Shown here piece by piece: positions 11,136-23,899 of a stretch of DNA of 64,000 bases; the first letter of the stretch is position 1, and the number at the start of each line of letters is the position of its first letter. The notes below the pieces were generated by a model, which searched no databases, was not told the DNA's origin, and saw nothing but the letters and a program-made list of their open reading frames with translations. Origin of the DNA: Eutreptiella sp. 'Long Island Sound 2002' (Eukaryota; Euglenozoa; Euglenophyceae; Eutreptiales; Eutreptiaceae); contig OZ038378.1 in assembly GCA_964036045.1 (NCBI GenBank), positions 160,030,576 through 160,094,575 of the forward strand, written 5' to 3'. The position numbers and the translations under genes are program-made.

Positions 11136-14100
11136 CTTGGTCCCACTTGATCCCAATTTTCCCGGTTTTCCCCACCTGTTTCCACTTGGTCCCACTTAGT
11201 CCCAGTTTTTCCAAGTTTTCCCACCTGTTTCCACCTGGTCCCACTTGGTCCCAATTTTTCCCACTTTTCCCCTCCTGTTTCCACTTCGCCCCACTTAGTC
11301 CCAATTTTTCCAAGTTTTCCCACCTGTTTCCACTTGGTCCCACTTGGTCCCAATTTTCCCCAGCTTTCCCCACCTGTTTCCACTTGGTCCAACTTAGTCC
11401 CAATTTTTCCCAGTTTTCCCCACCTGTTTCCACTTGGTCCAACTTAGTCCCAATTTTCCCAGTTTTCCCCACCTGTTTCCACTTGGTCCAACTGAGTCCC
11501 AATTTTTCCAAGTTTTCCCCACCCGTTTCCACTTGGTCCCACTTAGTCCCAATTTTCCCAGTTTTCCCCACCTGTTTCCACTTGGTCCCACTTAGTCCCA
11601 ATTTTTCCCTGTTTTCCCCCACTTGTTTCGACTTGGTCCCACTTAGTCCCAATTTTTCCCAGTTTTCCCACCTGTTTCCACCTGGTCCCACTTGGTCCCA
11701 ATTTTTCCCAGTTTTCCCCACCTGTTTCCACTTGGTCCCACTTGTCCCAATTTTTCCTAGTCCCCCCCCCCTGTTTCCACTTGGTCCCACTCAGTCCCAA
11801 TTTTTCCCAGTTTTCCCCACCTGTTTCCACTTGGTCCCACTTAGTCCCAATTTTTCCCAGTTTCCCACCCGTTTCCACCTGGTCCCACTTGGCCCCAATT
11901 TTCCCCAGTTTTCCCCACCTGTTTCCACCTGGTCCCACTTGGCCCCAATTTTTCCCAGTTTTCCCCACCTGTTTCCACTTGGTCCCACTCAGTCCCAATT
12001 TTTCCCAGTTTTCCCCACCTGTTTCCACTTGGTCCCACTTAGTCCCAATTTTTCCCAGTTTTCCCCACCTGTTTCCACTTAGTCCCAATTTTCCTCAGTT
12101 TTCCCCACGTGTTTCCACTTTGTCCAACTTGGTCCCAATTTTCCCAGTTTTCCCCACCTGTTTCCACTTGGTCCCACTTAGTCCCAGTTTTTCCAAGTTT
12201 TCCCACCTGTTTCCACCTGGTCCCACTTGGTCCCAATTTTTCCCACTTTTCCCCACCTGTTTCCACTTCGCCCCACTTAGTCCCAATTTTTCCCAGTGTT
12301 CCCCACCTGTTTCCACTTGGTCCCACTTGGTCCCAATTTTCCCCAGCTTTCCCCACCTGTTTCCACTTGGTCCAACTTAGTCCCAATTTTTCCAAGTTTC
12401 GCCCACCCGTTTCCACTTGGTCCCACTTAGTCCCAATTTTCCCAGTTTTCCCCACCTGTTTCCACTTGGTCCCACTCAGTCCCAATTTTTCCCAGTTTTC
12501 CCCACCTGTTTCCACTTGGTCCCACTTAGTCCCAATTTTTCCCACTTTTCCCCACCTGTTTCCACTTCGCCCCACTTAGTCCCAATTTTTCCCAGTTTTC
12601 CCCACCTGTTTCCACTTGGTCCAACTTAGTCCCAATTTTTCCCAGTTTTCCCCACCTGTTTCCACTTGGTCCACCTTAGTCCCAATTTTTCCAAGTTTCG
12701 CCCACCCGTTTCCACTTGGTCCCACTTAGTCCCAATTTTCCCAGTTTTCCCCACCTGTTTCCACTTGGTCCCACTTAGTCCCAATTTTTCCCAGTTTTCC
12801 CACCTGTTTCCACCTGGTCCCACTTGGGCCCAATTTTTCCCAGTTTTCCCCACCTGTTTCCACTTGGTCCCACTCAGTCCCAATTTTTCCCACTTTTCCC
12901 CACCTGTTTCCAACTGGTCCCACTTGGTCCCCAATTTTTCCCAGTTTTCGCCACCTGTTTCCACTTGGTCCCACTTAGTCCCAATTTTTCCCAGTTTTCC
13001 CCACCTGTTTCCACTTGTCCCACTTGGTCCCAATTTTTCCCAGTTTTCGCCACCTGTTTCCACTTGGTCCCACTTAGTCCCAATTTTGCCCAGTTTTCCC
13101 CACCTGTTTCCACTTGGTCCCACTTAGTCCCGATTTTTCCCAGTTTTCCCACCTGTTTCCACCTGGTCCCACTTGGTCCCAATTTTCCCCAGTTTTCCCC
13201 ACCTGTTTCCACTTGGTCCCACTTGTCCCAATTTTTCCTAGTTTTCCCCCCCTGTTTGCACTTGGTCCAACTTAGTCCCAATTTCCCCCAGTTTTCCGCA
13301 CCTATTTCCACTTGGTCCCACTTAGTCCCAATTTTTCCCAGTTTCCCCACCTGTTTCCACTTGGTCCAACTTAGTCCCCGTTTTTCCCAGTTTTCCCCAC
13401 CTGTTTCCACTTGGTCCCACTTAGTCCCAATTTTCCCCAGTTTTCCCCAACTGTTTCCACTTGGTCCCACTTAGTCCCAATTTTTCCCAGTTTTCTCCAC
13501 CTGTTTGCACTTGGTCCCACTTAGTCCCAATTTTTCCTAGGTTTCCCCACCTGTTTCGACTTGGTCCCACTTGGTCCCAATTTCTCCCAATTTTCCCCAC
13601 CCGTTTCCACTTGGTCCCACTTAGTCCCAATTTTCCCCAGTTTTCCCCACCTGTTTCCACTTGGTCCCACTTAGTCCCAATTTTTCCCATTTTTCCCCAC
13701 CTGTTTCCACTTGGTCCCACTTGGTCCCAATTTATCCCAGTTTTCCCCACGTGTTTCCACTTGGTCCCACTTAGTCCCGATTTTTCCCAGTTTTCCCACC
13801 TGTTTCCACCTGGTCCCACTTGGTCCCAATTTTCCCCAGTTTTCCCCACCTGTTTCCACTTGGTCCCACTTGTCCCAATTTTCCTAGTTTCCCCCCCCTT
13901 TTTGCACTTGGTCCAACTTAGTCCCAATTTCCCCCAGTTTTCCCCACCTATTTCCACTTGGTCCCACTTAGTCCCAATTTTTCCCAGTTTTCCCCACCTC
14001 TTTCGACTTGGTCCCACTTTGTCCAAATTTTTCCTAGTTTGCCCACCTGTTTCCACTTGGTCCCACATAGTCCCGATTTCCCCCAAATTTCCCCACCTGT

Positions 14101-17100
14101 TTCCACTTGGTCCAAGTTAGTCCCAATTTTTGCCAGTTTTGACCACCTGTTTCCATTTGGTCCCACTTAGTCCCAATTTTTCCCAGTTTTCCCCACCTGT
14201 TTCCACTTGGTCCCACTTGGTCCCAATTTTTCCCAGTTTTCCCCACCTGTTTCCACTTGGTCCCACTTAGTACCCGTTTTTCCCAGTTTTCCCCACCTGT
14301 TTCCACTTGGTCCCACTTAGTCCCAATTTTCCCCAGTTTTCCCCACCTGTTTCCACTTGGTCCCACTTAGTCCCAATTTTTCCCAGTTTTCTCCACCTGT
14401 TTGCACTTGGTCACACTTAGTCCCAATTTTTCCCAGGTTTCCCCACCTGTTTCGACTTGGTCCCACTTGGTCCCAATTTTTCCCAGTTTTCCCCACGTGT
14501 TTCCACTTGGTCCCACTTAGTCCCAATTTTTCCCAGTTTTCCCCACCTGTTTCCACTTGGTCCCACTTAGTCCCAATTTTTCCCAGGTTTCCCCACCTGT
14601 TTCCACTTGGTCCCACTTAGTCCCAATTTCTCCCAATTTTCCCCACCCGTTTCCACTTGGTCCCACTTAGTCCCAATTTTCCCCAGTTTTCCCCACCTGT
14701 TTCCACTTGGTCCCACTTAGTCCCAATTTTTCCCATTTTTCCCCACCTGTTTCCACTTGGTCCCACTTGGTCCCAATTTTCCCCAATTTTCCCCGCCTGT
14801 TTCCACTTCGCCCCACTTAGTCCCAATTTTTCCCAGTTTTCCCCACCTGTTCCACTTGGTCCAACTTAGTCCCACTTTTTCCCAGCTTTCCCCACCCGTT
14901 TCCACTTGGTCCCACTTAGTCCCAATTTTTCCCAGTTTTCCCCACCTGTTTCCACTTCGCCCCACTTAGTCCCAATTTTTCCAGTTTTCCCCACCTGTTT
15001 CCACCTGGTCCAACTTAGTCCCAATTTTTCCAAGTTCTCCCCACCCGTTTCCACTTGGTCCCACTTAGTCCCAATTTTTGCCAGTTTTCCCCACCTGTTT
15101 CCACTTGGTCCCACTTAGTCCCAATTTTTCCCAGTTTTCCCCACCTGTTTCCACTTGGTCCCACTTAGTCCCAATTTTTCCCGGGTTTCCCCACCTGTTT
15201 CCACTCGGTCCCACTTGGTCCCAATTTTTCCCACTTTTCCCCACCCGTTTCCACTTCGCCCCACTTAGTCCCAATTTTTCCCAGTTTTCCCCACCTGTTT
15301 CCACTTGGTCCCACTTGGTCCCAATTTTCCCCAGTTTTCCCCACCTGTTTCCACTTGGTCCAACTTAGTCCCAATTTTCCCCAGCTTTCCCCACCTGTTT
15401 CCACTTGGTCCAACTTAGTCCCAATTTTTCCCAGTTTTCCCCACCTGTTTCCACTTGGTCCAACTTAGTCCCAATTTTCCCAGTTTTCCCCACATGTTTC
15501 AACTGGTCCCACTCAGTCCCAATTTTTCCCAGCTTTCCCACCTGTTTCCACCTGGTCCCACTTGTCGCAATTTTTCCTAGTTTCCCCCCCCTGTTTCCAC
15601 TTGGTCCCACTCAGTCACAATTTTTCCCAGTTTTCCCCACCTGTTTCCACTTGGTCCCACTTAGTCCCAATTTTTCCCAGTTTTCCCACCTGTTTCCACC
15701 TGGTCCCACTTGGTCCCAATTTTTCCCAGTTTTCCCCACCTGTTTCCACTTGGTCCCGGTCAGTCCCAATTTTTCCCAGTTTTCCCCACCTGTTTCCACT
15801 TGGTCCCACTTGGTCCCAATTTTCCCCAGCTTTCCCCACCTGTTTCCACTTGGTCTAACTTAGTCCCAATTTTTCCCAGTTTTCCCCACCTGTTTCCACT
15901 TGGTCCCACTTAGTCCCAATTTTCCCCAGTTTTCCCCACCTGTTTCCACCTGGTCCAACTTAGTCCCAATTTTTCCAAGTTTTCCCCACCCGTTTCCACT
16001 TGGTCCCACTTAGTCCCAATTTTTCCCAGTTTTCCCCACCTGTTTCCACTTGGTCCCACTTAGTCCCAATTTTTCCCAGTTTTCCCCACCTGTTTCCACT
16101 TGGTCCCACTTAGTCCCAATTTTTCCCGGGTTTCCCCACCTGTTTCCACTCGGTCCCACTTGGTCCCAATTTTTCCCACTTTTCCCCACCCGTTTCCACT
16201 TCGCCCCACTTAGTCCCAATTTTTCCCAGTTTTCCCCACATGTTTCCACTTGGTCCCACTTGGTCCCAATTTTCCCCAGCTTTCCCCCACTTGTTTCCAC
16301 TTGGTCCAACTTAGTCCCAATTTTTCCCAGTTTTTCCCACCTGTTTCCACTTGGTCCAACTTAGTCCCAATTTTTCCCAGTTTTCCCCACATGTTTCAAC
16401 TGGTCCCACTCAGTCCCAATTTTTCCCAGTTTTCCCACCTGTTTCCACCTGGTCCCACTTGGTCCCAATTTTTCCCAGTTTTCCCCACCTGTTTCCACTT
16501 GGTCCCACTTGTCCCAATTTTTCCTAGTTTTCCCCCCCTGTTTCCACTTGGTCCCACTTAGTCCCAATTTTTCCCAGTTTTCCCCACCTGTTTCCACCTG
16601 GTCCCACTTGGTCCCAATTTTTCCCACTTTTCCCCACCTGTTTCCACTTGGTCCCACTTGTCCCAATTTTTCCTAGTTTTCCCCCCCTGTTTCCACTTGG
16701 TCCAACTTAGTTCCAATTTTCCCCAGTTTTCCCCACCTATTTCCACTTGGTCCCACTTAGTCCCAATTTTCCCCAGTTTTCCCCACCTCTTTCGACTTGG
16801 TCCCACTTTGTCCCAATTTTTCCTAGTTTGACCCACCTGTTTCCACTTGGTCCCACATAGTCCCAATTTCCCCCAATTTTCCCCACCTGTTTCCACTTGG
16901 TCCAAGTTAGTCCCAATTTTTGCCAGTTTTGACCACCTGTTTCCACTTGGTCCCACTTAGTCCCAATTTTTACCAGTTTTCCCCACCTGTTTCCACTTGG
17001 TGCCACTTAGTCCCAATTTTTCCAGTTTTCCCCACCTGTTTCCACTTGGTCCCACTTAGTCCCCGTTTTTCCCAGTTTTCCCCACCTGTTTACACTTGGT

Positions 17101-17199
17101 CCCACTTAGTCCCAATTTTCCCCAGTTTTTCCCACCCGTTTCCACTTGGTCCCACTTAGTCCCAATTTTTCCCAGTTTTCCCCACCTTTTTGCCCTTGG

Positions 17200-20100
17200 T
17201 CCCACTTAGTCCCAATTTTTCCCAGGTTTCCCCACCTGCTTCCACTTGGTCCCAATTTTTCCCAGTTTTCCCCACCTGTTTCCACTTGGTCCCACTTAGT
17301 CCCATTTTTCCCAGTTTTCCCCACCTGTTTCCACTTGGTCCACCTTAGTCCCAATTTTTCCAAGTTTTCCCCACCCGTTTCCACTTGGTCCCACTTAGTC
17401 CCAATTTTCCCAATTTTCCCCACCTGTTTCCACTTGGTCCCACTTAGTCCCAATTTTTCCCAGTTTTCCCCACCTGTTTCCACTGGGTCCCACTTAGTCC
17501 CAATTTTTCCCAGGTTTCCCCACCTGCTTCCACTTGGTCCCACTTGGTCCCAATTTTTCCCAGTTTTCCCCACCTGTTTCCACTTGGTCCCACTTAGTCC
17601 CATTTTTTCCCAGTTTTCCCCACCTGTTTCCACTTGGTCCCACTTGGTCCCAATTTTTCCCAGTTTTCCCCACGTGTTTCCACTTGGTCCCACTTAGTCC
17701 CAATTTTTTCCCAGTTTTCCCCACCTGTTTCCACTTGGTCCCACTTAGTCCCAATTTTTCCCAGGTTTCCCCACCTGTTTCCACTTGGTCCCACTTAGTC
17801 CCAATTTCTCCCAATTTTCCCCACCCGTTTCCACTTGGTCCCACTTAGTCCCAATTTCCCCCAGTTTTCCCCACCTGTTTCCACTTGGTCCCACTTAGTC
17901 CCAATTTTTCCCATTTTTCCCCACCTGTTTCCACTTGGTCCCACTTGGTCCCAATTTTCCCCAATTTTCCCCACCTGTTTCCACTTCGCCCCACTTAGTC
18001 CCAATTTTTCCCAGTTTTCCCCACCTGTTTCCACTTGGTCCAACTTAGTCCCACTTTTTCCCAGCTTTCCCCACCCGTTTCCACTTGGTCCCACTTAGTC
18101 CCAATTTTTCCCAGTTTTCCCCACCTGTTTCCACTTCGCCCCACTTAGTCCCAATTTTTCCCAGTTTTCCCCACCTGTTTCCACCTGGTCCAACTTAGTC
18201 CCAATTTTTCCAAGTTCTCCCCACCCGTTTCCACTTGGTCCCACTTAGTCCCAATTTTTCCCAGTTTTCCCCCACCTGTTTCCACTTGGTCCCACTTAGT
18301 CCCAATTTTTCCCAGTTTTCCCCACCTGTTTCCACTTGGTCCCACTTAGTCCCAATTTTTCCCGGGTTTCCCCACCTGTTTCCACTCGGTCCCACTTGGT
18401 CCCAATTTTTCCCACTTTTCCCCACCCGTTTCCACTTCGCCCCACTTAGTCCCAATTTTTCCCAGTTTTCCCCACCTGTTTCCACTTGGTCCCACTTGGT
18501 CCCAATTTTCCCCAGTTTTCCCCACCTGTTTCCACTTGGTCCAACTTAGTCCCAATTTTCCCCAGCTTTCCCCACCTGTTTCCACTTGGTCCAACTTAGT
18601 CCCAATTTTTCCCAGTTTTCCCCACCTGTTTCCACTTGGTCCAACTTAGTCCCAATTTTTCCCAGTTTTCCCCACATGTTTCAACTGGTCCCACCCAGTC
18701 CCAATTTTTCCCAGTTTTCCCACCTGTTTCCACCTGGTCCCACTTGTCGCAATTTTTCCTAGTTTCCCCCCCCTGTTTCCACTTGGTCCCACTCAGTCAC
18801 AATTTTTCCCAGTTTTCCCCACCTGTTTCCACTTGGTCCCACTTAGTCCCAATTTTTCCCAGTTTTCCCACCTGTTTCCACCTGGTCCCACTTGGTCCCA
18901 ATTTTTCCCACTTTTCCCCACCTTTTTGCCCTTGGTCCCACTTAGTCCCAATTTTTCCCAGGTTTCCCCACCTGCTTCCACTTGGTCCCACTTGGTCCCA
19001 ATTTTTCCCAGTTTTCCCCACCTGTTTCCACTTGGTCCACCTTAGTCCCAATTTTTCCAAGTTTTCCCCACCCGTTTCCACTTGGTCCCACTTAGTCCCA
19101 ATTTTCCCAATTTTCCCCACCTGTTTCCACTTGGTCCCACTTAGTCCCAATTTTTCCCAGTTTTCCCCACCTGTTTCCACTGGGTCCCACTTAGTCCCAA
19201 TTTTTCCCAGGTTTCCCCACCTGCTTCCACTTGGTCCCACTTGGTCCCAATTTTTCCCAGTTTTCCCCACCTGTTTCCACTTGGTCCCACTTAGTCCCAT
19301 TTTTTCCCAGTTTTCCCCACCTGTTTCCACTTGGTCCCACTTGGTCCCAATTTTTCCCAGTTTTCCCCACGTGTTTCCACTTGGTCCCACTTAGTCCCAA
19401 TTTTTCCCAGTTTTCCCCACCTGTTTCCACTTGGTCCCACTTAGTCCCAATTTTTCCCAGGTTTCCCCACCTGTTTCCACTTGGTCCCACTTAGTCCCAA
19501 TTTCTCCCAATTTTCCCCACCCGTTTCCACTTGGTCCCACTTAGTCCCAATTTTCCCCAGTTTTCCCCACCTGTTTCCACTTGGTCCCACTTAGTCCCAA
19601 TTTTTCCCATTTTTCCCCACCTGTTTCCACTTGGTCCCACTTGGTCCCAATTTTCCCCAATTTTCCCCACCTGTTTCCACTTCGCCCCACTTAGTCCCAA
19701 TTTTTCCCAGTTTTCCCCACCTGTTTCCACTTGGTCCAACTTAGTCCCACTTTTTCCCAGCTTTCCCCACCCGTTCCCACTTGGTCCCACTTAGTCCCAA
19801 TTTTTCCCAGTTTTCCCCACCTGTTTCCACTTCGCCCCACTTAGTCCCAATTTTTCCCAGTTTTCCCCACCTGTTTCCACCTGGTCCAACTTAGTCCCAA
19901 TTTTTCCAAGTTCTCCCCACCCGTTTCCACTTGGTCCCACTTAGTCCCAATTTTTCCCAGTTTTCCCCACCTGTTTCCACTTGGTCCCACTTAGTCCCAA
20001 TTTTTCCCAGTTTTCCCCACCTGTTTCCACTTGGTCCCACTTAGTCCCAATTTTTCCCGGGTTTCCCCACCTGTTTCCACTCGGTCCCACTTGGTCCCAA

Positions 20101-23100
20101 TTTTTCCCACTTTTCCCCACCCGTTTCCACTTCGCCCCACTTAGTCCCAATTTTTCCCAGTTTTCCCCACCTGTTTCCACTTGGTCCCACTTGGTCCAGA
20201 TTTTCCCCAGTTTTCCCCACCTGTTTCCACTTGGTCCAACTTAGTCCCAATTTTCCCCAGCTTTCCCCACCTGTTTCCACTTGGTCCAACTTAGTCCCAA
20301 TTTTTCCCAGTTTTCCCCACCTGTTTCCACTTGGTCCAACTTAGTCCCAATTTTTCCCAGTTTTCCCCACATGTTTCAACTGGTCCCACCCAGTCCCAAT
20401 TTTTCCCAGTTTTCCCACCTGTTTCCACCTGGTCCCACTTGTCGCAATTTTTCCTAGTTTCCCCCCCCTGTTTCCACTTGGTCCCACTCAGTCACAATTT
20501 TTCCCAGTTTTCCCCACCTGTTTCCACTTGGTCCCACTTAGTCCCAATTTTTCCCAGTTTTCCCACCTGTTTCCTCCTGGTCCCACTTGGTCCCAATTTT
20601 TCCCACTTTTCCCCACCTGTTTCCACTTGGTCCCGGTCAGTCCCAATTTTTCCCAGTTTTCCCCACCTGTTTCCACTTGGTCCCACTTGGTCCCAATTTT
20701 CCCCAGCTTTCCCCACCTGTTTCCACTTGGTCCAACTTAGTCCCAATTTTTCCCAGTTTTCCCCACCTGTTTCCACTTGGTCCAACTTAGTCCCAATTTT
20801 TCCCAGTTTTCCCCACCTGTTTTCACTTGGTCCAACTTAGTCCCAATTTTTCCCAGTTTTCCCCACCTGTTTCCACTTGGTCCAACTTAGTCCCACTTTT
20901 TCCCAGCTTTCCCCACGCGTTTCCACTTGGTCCCACTTAGTCCCAATTTTTCCCAGTTTTCCCCACCTGTTTCCACCTGGTCCAACTTAGTCCCAATTTT
21001 TCCAAGTTTTCCCCACCCGTTTTCACTTGGTCCCACTTAGTCCCAATTTTTCCCAGTTTTCCCCACCTGTTTCCACTTCGCCCCACTTAGTCCCAATTTT
21101 TCCCAGTTTTCCCCACCTGTTTCCACCTGGTCCAACTTAGTCCCAATTTTTCCAAGTTCTCCCCACCCGTTTCCACTTGGTCCCACTTAGTCCCAATTTT
21201 TCCCAGTTTTCCCCACCTGTTTCCACTTGGTCCCACTTAGTCCCAATTTTTCCCAGTTTTCCCCACCTGTTTCCACTTGGTCCCACTTAGTCCCAATTTT
21301 TCCCGGGTTTCCCCACCTGTTTCCACTCGGTCCCACTTGGTCCCAATTTTTCCCACTTTTCCCCACCCGTTTCCACTTCGCCCCACTTAGTCCCAATTTT
21401 TCCCAGTTTTCCCCACCTGTTTCCACTTGGTCCCACTTGGTCCCAATTTTCCCCAGTTTTCCCCACCTGTTTCCACTTGGTCCAACTTAGTCCCAATTTT
21501 CCCCAGCTTTCCCCACCTGTTTCCACTTGGTCCAACTTAGTCCCAATTTTTCCCAGTTTTCCCCACCTGTTTCCACTTGGTCCAACTTAGTCCCAATTTT
21601 TCCCAGTTTTCCCCACATGTTTCAACTGGTCCCACCCAGTCCCAATTTTTCCCAGTTTTCCCACCTGTTTCCACCTGGTCCCACTTGTCGCAATTTTTCC
21701 TAGTTTCCCCCCCCTGTTTCCACTTGGTCCCACTCAGTCACAATTTTTCCCAGTTTTCCCCACCTGTTTCCACTTGGTCCCACTTAGTCCAAATTTTTCC
21801 CAGTTTTCCCACCTGTTTCCACCTGGTCCCACTTGGTCCCAATTTTTCCCACTTTTCCCCACCTGTTTCCACTTGGTCCCGGTCAGTCCCAATTTTTCCC
21901 AGTTTTCCCCACCTGTTTCCACTTGGTCCCACTTGGTCCCAATTTTCCCCAGCTTTCCCCACCTGTTTCCACTTGGTCTAACTTAGTCCCAATTTTTCGC
22001 AGTTTTCCCCACCTGTTTTCACTTGGTCCAACTTAGTCCCAATTTTTCCCAGTTTTCCCCACCTGTTTCCACTTGGTCCAACTTAGTCCCACTTTTTCCC
22101 AGCTTTCCCCACGCGTTTCCACTTGGTCCCACTTAGTCCCAATTTTTCCCAGTTTTCCCCACCTGTTTCCACCTGGTCCAACTTAGTCCCAATTTTTCCA
22201 AGTTTTCCCCACCCGTTTTCACTTGGTCCCACTTAGTCCCAATTTTTCCCAGTTTTCCCCACCTGTTTCCACTTGGTCCCACTTAGTCCCAATTTTTCCC
22301 AGTTTTCCCCACCTGTTTCCACTTGGTCCCACTTAGTCCCAATTTTTCCCGGGTTTCCCCACCTGTTTCCACTCGGTCCCACTTGGTCCCAATTTTTCCC
22401 ACTTTTCCCCACCCGTTTCCACTTCGCCCCACTTAGTCCCAATTTTTCCCAGTTTTCCCCACATGTTTCCACTTGGTCCCACTTGGTCCCAATTTTCCCC
22501 AGCTTTCCCCCACCTGTTTCCACTTGGTCCAACTTAGTCCCAATTTTTCCCAGTTTTTCCCACCTGTTTCCACTTGGTCCAACTTAGTCCCAATTTTTCC
22601 CAGTTTTCCCCACATGTTTCAACTGGTCCCACTCAGTCCCAATTTTTCCCAGTTTTCCCACCTGTTTCCACCTGGTCCCACTTGGTCCCAATTTTTCCCA
22701 GTTTTCCCCACCTGTTTCCACTTGGTCCCACTTGTCCCAATTTTTCCTAGTATTCCCCCCCTGTTTCCACTTGGTCCCACTTAGTCCCAATTTTTCCCAG
22801 TTTTCCCACCTGTTTCCACCTGGTCCCACTTGGTCCCAATTTTTCCCACTTTTCCCCACCTGTTTCCACTTGGTCCCACTTAGTCCCAATTTTTCCCTTT
22901 TTTTTTCCAACCTGTTTCCACTTGGTCCCACTCAGTCCCAATTTTTCCCAGTTTTCCCCACTTGTTTCCACTTGGTCCCACTTAGTCCCAATTTTTCCCA
23001 GTTTTCCCCACCTGTTTCCACTTGGTCCCACTTAGTCCCAATTTCCCCCAGTTTTCCCACCTGTTTCCACCTGGTCCCACTTGGTCCCAATTTTTCCCAG

Positions 23101-23500
23101 TTTTCCCCACCTGTTTCCACTTGGTCCCACTTGTCCCAATTTTTCCTAGTTTTCCCCCCCTGTTTCCACTTGGTCCAACTTAGTTCCAATTTTCCCCAGT
23201 TTTCCCCACCTATTTCCACTTGGTCCCACTTAGTCCCAATTTTCCCCAGTTTTCCCCACCTCTTTCGACTTGGTCCCACTTTGTCCCAATTTTTCCTAGT
23301 TTGACCCACCTGTTTCCACTTGGTCCCACATAGTCCCAATTTCCCCCAATTTTCCCCACCTGTTTCCACTTGGTCCAAGTTAGTCCCAATTTTTGCCAGT
23401 TTTGACCACGTGTTTCCACTTGGTCCCACTTAGTCCCAATTTTTACCAGTTTTCCCCACCTGTTTCCACTTGGTGCCACTTAGTCCCAATTTTTTCCAGT
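17200..23500 (+). repeat. Higher-order repeat zone with 1,696, 1,246 and 1,046-bp steps
   Basis: The cassette containing tttcccgggtttcc followed by a ccactcggtccc monomer and a ttcgcccc monomer recurs near 18,360, 20,055, 21,300 and 22,345. Surrounding variants match at offsets of about 1,695-1,696 (17,795 to 19,491; 18,636 to 20,331), 1,246 (19,941 to 21,187; 20,488 to 21,734) and 1,046 (21,187 to 22,233). The same cassette also stands at about 15,180 and 16,130, and the segment near 16,010-16,660 matches 22,233-22,880 at 6,223 bp. Units of different length share sub-blocks, so this is a mosaic rather than one clean period. Confidence 0.82.
22891..22914 (+). repeat. Aberrant monomer with a run of nine T
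   Basis: Here D5 is replaced by a T-run (22,898-22,906) followed by ccaacctg. Neither the expected ag start of D5 nor the usual four-C run is present. It is the longest T-run I noticed in the window and does not recur in the matching block near 16,700. Confidence 0.8.
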
Positions 23501-23899
23501 TTTCCCCACCTGTTTCCACTTGGTCCCACTTAGTCCCCGTTTTTCCCAGTTTTCCCCACCTGTTTACACTTGGTCCCACTTAGTCCCAATTTTCCCCAGT
23601 TTTTCCCACCCGTTTCCACTTGGTCCCACTTAGTCCCAATTTTTCCCAGTTTTCCCCACCTTTTTGCCCTTGGTCCCACTTAGTCCCAATTTTTCCCAGG
23701 TTTCCCCACCTGCTTCCACTTGGTCCCACTTGGTCCCAATTTTTCCCAGTTTTCCCCACCTGTTTCCACTTGGTCCCACTTAGTCCCAATTTTTCCCAGT
23801 TTTCCCCACCTGTTTCCACTTGGTCCACCTTAGTCCCAATTTTTCCAAGTTTTCCCCACCCGTTTCCACTTGGTCCCACTTAGTCCCAATTTTCCCAAT

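Noticed and set aside
10889-12082. Long + strand open frame of about 397 codons, rich in P, S, F and W
   Set aside because: It is a read-through of the satellite in which D3 stops are changed by common variants. It opens at TTG in the repeat, has a 50-residue period matching three monomers, and an equally long type of frame exists on the other strand. No gene signals stand out.
22891-22914. T-run as a poly-A tail of an inserted retroelement
   Set aside because: The run is only nine T, has satellite directly on both sides, and has no element body or target-site duplication.
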